A stretch of 64,000 nucleotides of DNA, taken from assembly GCF_007671675.1 (NCBI RefSeq), contig NZ_VCGW01000001.1, positions 1,487,605 through 1,551,604 on the forward strand, given 5' to 3'. The translations under genes were made by a program, and so were the position numbers. Position 1 is the first letter of the stretch, and each line of letters begins with the position of its first letter. This document shows, piece by piece, positions 59,062-64,000 of the stretch. Origin of the DNA: Marinobacter maritimus (lineage in GTDB: Bacteria; Pseudomonadota; Gammaproteobacteria; Pseudomonadales; Oleiphilaceae). Below the pieces are notes generated by a model that saw only the letters and a program-made list of their open reading frames with translations, made no database searches and was not told where the DNA came from.

Positions 59062-59080
59062 CTTACTGCACCAATCTTTC

Positions 59081-59899
59081 CTAGTGACCGTAGATACGCA
59101 TTGCGGTATCCGTGATCGCCAGATCGTCTACAAAAATACTGCCAATTGACTGCTGCCCAATAATCAGCTCATCTATCCCAACGTCCGCACGGAACGATGG
59201 CATATCAATCGCCAGAGACGAAGCGCCGTTAGAGAACCGCGCACCTTCATAAATATAGAGATCCACCTCAGCAAACAAATCCAGCGGGCTCGGGAAAGTA
59301 CGGTCGTAATCAGCACCGGTAATCTGCATGCCGCGAACGCCAATTGCCAGGAACGGCACATCAAATTGCATGGTTTCAATCGCGAATGCCGTTCTGACGC
59401 GCATAACGTCGGATCCGGTATCGATATGGATCGAGCCACGCCCCATCAAGCCTTCTGCAAAGAAGTTATCAATCAGATCAGTGTAATTGTTGCTCCCGTC
59501 AGTAGCCGACAGATACCAGGCACCCGTGGTAATCCGGAAATCCACCGCAGCGAAGTTTGTCGGCACAATATTGATGGCAGCATCGCCATCAGCCAGCACA
59601 TCAATATCAATGCGGATGTTGTCCAAACGGTCATTGGCAGACGGCCCGCCAATCCCGTTAAACCCGAAGAAGTTCGTTCTCTCGGCACCTCCGATACTGA
59701 TGTTCTCTATGGCCAGGGCGCCTTCATCTATATAGAGGAAGCGACCAATATCGATCTTTGTTTCAAGCTCAATGCTCACACCCACCTGCCCCGTGATGTT
59801 ACCCATCACGAAATCATCCAGGCTTTGTATCTCCGCCATGGCAGCAGGTGGAGCCCCAGCAATACACAGCGCCAGCAATGTAGGTTTCAGGCCTTTCAT
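59081..59899 (-). CDS. Secreted DUF6160-like protein (putative FilA-like)
   Basis: 272 residues from ATG 59899 (MKGLKPTLLALCIAGAPP). Signal peptide ends AMA; the mature part starts EIQSLDDFVMGNITGQVGVSIEL. This N-terminal pattern (LDDxxMxxxTGQxGVSI) is typical of the DUF6160/FilA-like family of secreted proteins in Pseudomonas and relatives; function not established. The remainder is Gly/Asp/Ile-rich with beta-strand periodicity (IDIDVLADGDAAINI and similar). Two palindromes lie upstream (60004-60020, 60058-60075). Confidence 0.75.
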   Translation of the reverse strand: MKGLKPTLLALCIAGAPPAAMAEIQSLDDFVMGNITGQVGVSIELETKIDIGRFLYIDEGALAIENISIGGAERTNFFGFNGIGGPSANDRLDNIRIDIDVLADGDAAINIVPTNFAAVDFRITTGAWYLSATDGSNNYTDLIDNFFAEGLMGRGSIHIDTGSDVMRVRTAFAIETMQFDVPFLAIGVRGMQITGADYDRTFPSPLDLFAEVDLYIYEGARFSNGASSLAIDMPSFRADVGIDELIIGQQSIGSIFVDDLAITDTAMRIYGH

Positions 59900-60003
59900 T
59901 GTTATGTTCCTTGTTATCGTTGTTATCACATCCTGTGGGCCACCTCGGTATTCGACGCCACACCAGCACTTTAGCGACACGTGTATTCCGAGTACGTGCA
60001 GAT

Positions 60004-60075
60004 GTCACAAATCATGTGACCCTGGCAACAAAACCGCGTATTTCCGTATAATTTTTGATCACAATATGTAGTGAT
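60004..60075. promoter_or_regulatory. Two palindromes in the DUF6160-nrdJ intergenic region
   Basis: GTCACA-aatca-TGTGAC (60004-60020) and ATCAC-N8-GTGAT (60058-60075), both perfect in their arms, lie 105-176 nt upstream of the DUF6160-like gene. They could be operators for that gene. Neither fits TGTGA-N6-TCACA, so they are not simple CRP sites. Confidence 0.35.
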
Positions 60076-60184
60076 TATGAACTTCCCGGCCCAAGCCCCG
60101 GATTTGCGGCTGTTTTCATTCTTGCAAGCCATTTCCTCATTGATTTTCTTTGCCAGAAGCAGCTTATCAATAGTTCCACTTAAA

Positions 60185-60212
60185 TTCACAAAACACTATA
60201 TCCTGTTATACT
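60185..60212 (+). promoter_or_regulatory. nrdJ promoter candidate with a weak NrdR-like box
   Basis: -35 TTCACA (60185-60190), 16-bp spacer, -10 TATACT (60207-60212), start near 60219. ACACTATATCCTGTTA (60193-60208), between the two elements, matches the NrdR consensus acaCwAtATaTwGtgt at 12 of 16 positions. The start would give a leader of about 298 nt. Confidence 0.45.
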
Positions 60213-60224
60213 CTTCGAAAATAA

Positions 60225-60367
60225 GCCCACATATAGGGCCAGAGACTTCACAGCTCACCTGCAGCAAGGCAGGTGCACAAGCGGACAGAGCCGCGCAGGC
60301 ACCCTCAAACAGGGTGTGATCAGGGTTGATTAGAGTGCGATCACCGGGGAACGCAGCAGTTTCCCGG
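60225..60367 (+). ncRNA. Structured leader of nrdJ, consecutive hairpins, unknown family
   Basis: Six stems follow one another: GCCC/GGGC (60225-60239), CACCTGC/GCAGGTG (60256-60275), GCGG/CCGC (60281-60294), CACCCT/AGGGTG (60300-60316), TGATC/GATCA (60317-60343) and CCGGGGAA/TTTCCCGG with one G-T (60344-60367). The last three abut without any gap. No B12 box or other known riboswitch core was found. It may be a cis-regulatory leader of nrdJ or a small RNA. Confidence 0.4.
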
Positions 60368-60377
60368 CTTTACACGT

Positions 60378-60393
60378 GCACTATATATAGTGG
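60378..60393 (+). promoter_or_regulatory. NrdR box upstream of nrdJ
   Basis: GCACTATATATAGTGG matches the NrdR consensus at 14 of 16 positions and contains the perfect palindrome CACTATATATAGTG. TATAGT inside it could serve as a -10. NrdR represses ribonucleotide reductase genes according to ATP/dATP levels. The typical partner box about 31 bp away is not seen; the nearest similar sequence is about 185 bp upstream. Confidence 0.7.
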
Positions 60394-60516
60394 TTTGAAC
60401 AACAGCCTTGAATGCAAGAGCGCGAGCGCAGGTTTTGCAACGTTTTACAGGGATATGGCACCGCCGAAAGAGTGCCATCGACAGACAACAGACATACTTG
60501 AAGATTGAGGGTAGCA

Positions 60517-62655
60517 ATGAACGCTAAGGCAGAGGCAGTGGTTACATCGATTCCGATGCAGGAAACTTCGCTCGACATCTGGACCAGCAAGTACCAGCTG
60601 AAAACCAAAACAGGCGAAGCCGTAGACAAGGACATCAACGCCACTTATCACCGCGTTGCCGTTGCTCTGTCGCAGGTGGAGAACAAAAATGTGCGCGCCG
60701 AGCACATGAAGAACTTTGCATGGGCGCTCAAGAATGGCGCCATTCCCGCTGGCCGGATTACCTCCAACGCCGGGGCCGAAGCGCACAAGCCTGCAACCTC
60801 TACCATCAACTGCACCGTATCCGGTTCCGTTCAGGATTCCATGAACGACATCCTGGAGAAAAACCACGAAGCAGGCCTCACCCTCAAGGCAGGCTGTGGT
60901 ATCGGTTATGAATTCTCTACCCTGCGCCCCAAAGGTGCTTACGTAGCCGGCGCTGGCGCGACCACATCCGGCCCGCTGTCGTTCATGGATATCTTCGATC
61001 GCATGTGCTTTACCGTGTCTTCTGCCGGTGGCCGCCGCGGTGCCCAGATGGCCACGTTTGATGTTCACCATCCGGACGTCATCGATTTCATCCAGGCCAA
61101 GCGTGAAGACGGCCGCCTGCGCCAGTTCAACCTTTCCCTGCTGATCACCGAAGACTTCATTGAAGCCGTTCGTAACGACAGCGACTGGCACCTCTCCTTC
61201 CCGGTTACCGAGAAGGAAGTTGAAGAAGAAGGCCTGGATCTCAACGACCCCAGCCAGTTCGTGTATCGCGATTTCCCAATACTGGACGGCTACGTAGTCA
61301 ACGAAGAAGGCAAGGTGGCGTGCCGTATCTACCGCACCCTGAAAGCCCAGTTCATCTGGGACACCATCATGACTTCCACCTACGACTACGCAGAGCCTGG
61401 CTTCATCCTGATCGACAAGGTCAATCAGATGAACAACAACTGGTTCTGTGAAGACATCCGCGCCACCAACCCCTGTGGCGAGCAGCCCCTGCCCCCTTAC
61501 GGCAGTTGCCTGCTGGGCTCTGTGAACCTGACCAAGTTTGTGGACTACCCGTTCACTGATAAAGCCAGCTTCAACTATGAAAAGTACCGCAAGGTTGTGG
61601 GCATTTTCACCCGCATGCTGGACAACGTAGTAGAAATCAACGGCCTGCCCCTGGCCGAGCAGCGGCACGAAATTACCAACAAGCGCCGCCACGGCATGGG
61701 CATTCTGGGCCTGGGTTCAACCCTCGCCATGCTGCGCATGCCTTATGGTTCGGCAGAGTCTGTGCAGTTCACAGAAGACGTTGTACGTGAAATGGCCGTA
61801 GAAGGCTGGCGCCAGTCGCTGTCTCTCGCAGAAGAGAAAGGCGTAGCCCCGATCATGAACGAAGACTTTGAAATTACCCCGAAAATGATGGGCAAATGCC
61901 CGCAACTGTCGAAAGACGGCTACAAGCTTGGCGACAAACTGCCAGGCCGCGTACTGCACGCCAAGTACAGCCGCTACATGCAGGAAATTGCCAAGGTTGA
62001 CCCCAAACTGGTTGAACAGTTGGCAGAGAAAGGTGGCCGCTTTACCCACCACACCTCCATTGCACCGACCGGCACCATCAGCCTGTCGTTGGCCAACAAC
62101 GCCAGTAACGGCATAGAGCCAAGCTTCTCGCACCATTACGCCCGTAACGTAATTCGCGAAGGCCGCAAGACCAAAGAAAAAGTCGACGTGTTCTCCTTCG
62201 AGCTGCTGGCCTACCGTCACCTGGTTAACCCCGGTGCCATGCCCTTCTCAGACGAAGAAGACAAAAAACTGCCCAGCTACTTCACCACATCGGATGACGT
62301 AAGCCCGGCGCAGCACGTAGACATCCAGGCCGCCGCGCAAAAATGGGTAGACTCCTCGATTTCCAAAACCGCGAACGTACCAACCGACTTCGCCTACAAG
62401 GATTTCAAGAGCATTTACCTCTACGCCTACGACATGGGCCTGAAAGGCTGCACCACCTTCCGCTTTAACCCGGAAGCCTTCCAGGGCGTACTGGTAAAAG
62501 AAACAGACCTTGAAAACACCCTCTACGAGTTCACCCTCGACGACGGCAGCAAAGTGGAGCTGAAAGGCAACGAACAGGTAGAGTACGATGGCGAGATGCA
62601 CACCGCCGCCAACCTGTTTGACGCGCTTAAAGAAGGCACCTACGGAAAGTATTGA
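60517..62655 (+). CDS. nrdJa: Adenosylcobalamin-dependent ribonucleotide reductase, large subunit NrdJa
   Basis: Class II enzyme reducing ribonucleotides without needing or being harmed by oxygen. 712 residues from ATG 60517, with GAGG six bases upstream. TTG 60505 is a rejected longer start. Active-site cysteines: C99 (STINCTVSGS), the NPCGEQPLPPYGSC motif with radical C320, Glu322, and C331 in the following segment. Further motifs LKAGCGIGYEFSTLRP, SSAGGRRGAQMA and the C-terminal PTGTISL are typical. The C-terminal cysteine pair is supplied by the separate NrdJb, as in Pseudomonas. Confidence 0.96.
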   Translation: MNAKAEAVVTSIPMQETSLDIWTSKYQLKTKTGEAVDKDINATYHRVAVALSQVENKNVRAEHMKNFAWALKNGAIPAGRITSNAGAEAHKPATSTINCTVSGSVQDSMNDILEKNHEAGLTLKAGCGIGYEFSTLRPKGAYVAGAGATTSGPLSFMDIFDRMCFTVSSAGGRRGAQMATFDVHHPDVIDFIQAKREDGRLRQFNLSLLITEDFIEAVRNDSDWHLSFPVTEKEVEEEGLDLNDPSQFVYRDFPILDGYVVNEEGKVACRIYRTLKAQFIWDTIMTSTYDYAEPGFILIDKVNQMNNNWFCEDIRATNPCGEQPLPPYGSCLLGSVNLTKFVDYPFTDKASFNYEKYRKVVGIFTRMLDNVVEINGLPLAEQRHEITNKRRHGMGILGLGSTLAMLRMPYGSAESVQFTEDVVREMAVEGWRQSLSLAEEKGVAPIMNEDFEITPKMMGKCPQLSKDGYKLGDKLPGRVLHAKYSRYMQEIAKVDPKLVEQLAEKGGRFTHHTSIAPTGTISLSLANNASNGIEPSFSHHYARNVIREGRKTKEKVDVFSFELLAYRHLVNPGAMPFSDEEDKKLPSYFTTSDDVSPAQHVDIQAAAQKWVDSSISKTANVPTDFAYKDFKSIYLYAYDMGLKGCTTFRFNPEAFQGVLVKETDLENTLYEFTLDDGSKVELKGNEQVEYDGEMHTAANLFDALKEGTYGKY

Positions 62656-62683
62656 TCCGGAACACCGACACAGGACAAAAGAC

Positions 62684-63382
62684 ATGACAGTGAAAATCAG
62701 CAACAAAATCGTCGGCTACCGGGTTAAGAAAGCCGACACCAGCGCACCCAGTGAACAGCAGGCACCGGCACAACCGGAAACCCAGCTCGTTAAAATGAAC
62801 GAGTACATCGAGCGGCCAGACTTTCTTGTAGGCACCACCTACAAGATCAAGCCGCCCGTGGCTGAGCACGCGATGTACATCACCATTAATGACATCCTGC
62901 TGAACGAAGACACAGACCACGAAAGCCGGCAGCCGTACGAAGTGTTCATCAACTCGAAATCCATGGAGCACTTCCAGTGGGTAATCGCCCTCACCCGCGT
63001 AATCTCTGCGGTATTCCGCAAAGGCGGCGACCTGACCTTCCTGGTGGAAGAACTGCGCTCCGTATACGACCCCAACGGCGGCTACTTCAAGAAAGGCGGC
63101 GTGTTCATGCCGTCTCTGGTGGCTGAAATCGGCGCGGTTATCGAGAAGCACCTGAAGGCCGTAGGCCTGATGGAAAGCGAGGAAATGAGTGAAACCACCA
63201 AGCGCATCCTCGCCGAAAAGCGTGCCGAGTTTGAAGCCAACAACGCCAAAGCCACCAACGACGACAAAGCCGGCGACTTCCCGCCCAACTCCACCATGTG
63301 CGGCAAGTGCAGCACCAAGGCGGTGATTGTGATGGATGGTTGTGCGACTTGCTTGTCTTGTGGCGACAGCAAATGCGGTTGA
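62684..63382 (+). CDS. nrdJb: Ribonucleotide reductase class II, C-terminal subunit NrdJb
   Basis: 232 residues from ATG 62684, AGGA at 8 nt and 28 nt after nrdJa. Contains the region KISNKIVGYRV, PEL-type family sequence YEVFINSKSMEHFQWVIALT, and a C-terminal zinc-ribbon-like cysteine set: CGKC, then CATC, C226 and the last C231. The last cysteine pair re-reduces the active site of NrdJa. The product is the detached C-terminal part of a one-chain class II enzyme. Confidence 0.93.
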   Translation: MTVKISNKIVGYRVKKADTSAPSEQQAPAQPETQLVKMNEYIERPDFLVGTTYKIKPPVAEHAMYITINDILLNEDTDHESRQPYEVFINSKSMEHFQWVIALTRVISAVFRKGGDLTFLVEELRSVYDPNGGYFKKGGVFMPSLVAEIGAVIEKHLKAVGLMESEEMSETTKRILAEKRAEFEANNAKATNDDKAGDFPPNSTMCGKCSTKAVIVMDGCATCLSCGDSKCG

Positions 63383-63410
63383 AGTGAGTGATTGACAGGT
63401 AAACAGGAAG

Positions 63411-63439
63411 GCCCGGAGTTTGCGCTTCGGGCTTTTTTT
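63411..63439 (+). terminator. Terminator of nrdJab
   Basis: GCCCGGAG / CTTCGGGC (one G-T) with a 6-nt loop and T7, 29 nt after the nrdJb stop. Confidence 0.88.
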
Positions 63440-63620
63440 ATGACCGCATTCGCTGGTGTTAGGTATTCGGGCGACCGCTTCGTATTGCGCGGTGATATGA
63501 CGGTAACCGACGGGGTGGAGCTGGTATAGGCTTCTTCAGTGGCTCCGGCTATGCTTGTTTCATTTTCGGTATGGTTAGGCTGGCGTATGCGGCATCTACC
63601 ACGGTATCGAATGCCTATTA

Positions 63621-63893
63621 GCGGAGTTATACGAACGCATTCGCAAAACTCCAAATATGACATGGGAAATGATGCTAACTATCTGATAGGGTTTGAAAGC
63701 TGCATCAGGAAGGGCGGAATTATACGCCCATGGCGGGAGCGGGAGTGGCTCAAAAGAGGGCGTATAACTCCGGCGGTAGCCGTGGTAATTGGTGCTCAAG
63801 AGTCTGTTTTTTTTAAGAAAATTTTGTTCTTTTGAGCGCGTTTGAATGGAGTTTTACGAATGGGTGATATATGAACTCATTCGTATAATTAGC
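63621..63893. repeat. Nested inverted-repeat element, possible MITE
   Basis: Three imperfect palindromes share the core GGAGTTATACG or its variants. They are 63623-63652 (arms GGAGTT/AACTCC with CGA/TCG inside), 63715-63772 (CGGAATTATACGCCC and GGGCGTATAACTCCG, 15 bp, one mismatch, 28-nt loop), and 63848-63893 (TTACGAATG side and CATTCGTATAATTAGC). The outer ends resemble each other inverted (AGCGGAGTTATACGAA against AGCTAATTATACGAA). The rest of 63440-64000 has no gene I can support. No transposase is present. An array of integron-like attC sites is an alternative, but the core sequences do not fit GTTRRRY. Confidence 0.4.
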
Positions 63894-64000
63894 TGTTAAA
63901 GCGGTGGGTTGATTGCAAAGGTTTTCTTGCCGTTTCACCGTAGGTTATCGTCAAAGCACTGTATATGTAAACAGTATCATTTTACGTCTGGAATCCAGTG

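Noticed and set aside
60225..60516. Cobalamin riboswitch before nrdJ
   Set aside because: The expected B12 box and the core segments around the P3-P6 stems were not found. Only generic hairpins are seen.
60445..61692. Long open frame antisense to nrdJa (about 415 codons)
   Set aside because: It is a by-product of GC-biased third positions opposite a highly conserved gene. It has no ribosome-binding site or recognisable domain, and its low-complexity Val/Ala-rich product is typical of antisense frames.
63082..63835. Open frames over the end of nrdJb and the terminal repeat region (both strands)
   Set aside because: One is antisense to nrdJb, the other reads through inverted repeats with no ribosome-binding site. 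Both are explained by the palindromic DNA.
63621..63893. Integron cassette array (attC sites)
   Set aside because: The outer arms read GGAGTTATACG, not the GTTRRRY/RYYYAAC core, and no integrase or cassette genes are present in the window.

Overview
The window reads as a chromosomal segment of a marine gammaproteobacterium close to Marinobacter (inference from gene content and order; no search was run). The evidence is moderate-to-high GC coding sequence, the Pseudomonas/Marinobacter-type order trmJ-cysE-iscR-iscS-...-ndk-rlmN-pilW-rodZ-ispG-hisS-yfgM-bamB-der, a split B12-dependent ribonucleotide reductase (NrdJa/NrdJb), a MASE2 adenylate cyclase of the CyaB type, and sigma-54-type flagellar promoters. 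Coding density is high and almost everything is core chromosome. No prophage, CRISPR array, rRNA or intact insertion sequence was seen.

Layout. 1-5.2 kb: uup (cut by the window edge), a MOSC protein, tRNA-Gly, a DUF924 protein, a CbiX-like protein, a TIGR01777 epimerase, tRNA-Glu, and an unlisted 51-residue membrane protein under a putative FNR/Anr box. 5.2-11 kb: a PAS-GGDEF-EAL protein closely followed by ackA and pta. 11-23.8 kb: a long minus-strand housekeeping block from trmJ to der. 23.9-30.4 kb: divergent suhB, then secF-secD-yajC-tgt-queA and tRNA-Leu. 30.6-42 kb: the complete flgBCDEFGHIJKL cluster with two sigma-54 promoters. 42-50.7 kb: nitroreductase, cyaB, queF, a YadGH-type ABC exporter, two unrecognised lipoproteins, a degenerate HD-GYP protein and a PilZ protein. 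50.9-59 kb: an iron ABC transporter pair (no ATPase gene), a thioesterase, an acyl-CoA synthetase and a TrpXYZ-type ABC transporter. 59-64 kb: a secreted DUF6160-like protein, nrdJa-nrdJb behind a long structured leader, and a terminal non-coding segment with nested inverted repeats.

How the genes connect. Several products meet in second-messenger control of surface behaviour: cAMP (CyaB, plus a perfect CRP/Vfr site upstream of the HD-GYP gene) and c-di-GMP (GGDEF-EAL, PilZ, inactive-looking HD-GYP), next to flagellar and type IV pilus genes. Tgt, QueA and QueF are steps of queuosine synthesis. BamB, YfgM, SecDF-YajC and RodZ serve the envelope.

Most notable: (i) the isc locus keeps iscR and iscS but has lost iscU-iscA-hscB-hscA-fdx-iscX, and IscS lacks the C-terminal tail used to dock IscU; (ii) SuhB, at its normal locus, has lost the metal-binding aspartates of inositol monophosphatases; (iii) nrdJ has a roughly 300-nt leader of consecutive hairpins that does not match the B12 riboswitch; (iv) an HD-GYP protein without its HD pair lies downstream of a perfect cAMP-receptor site.
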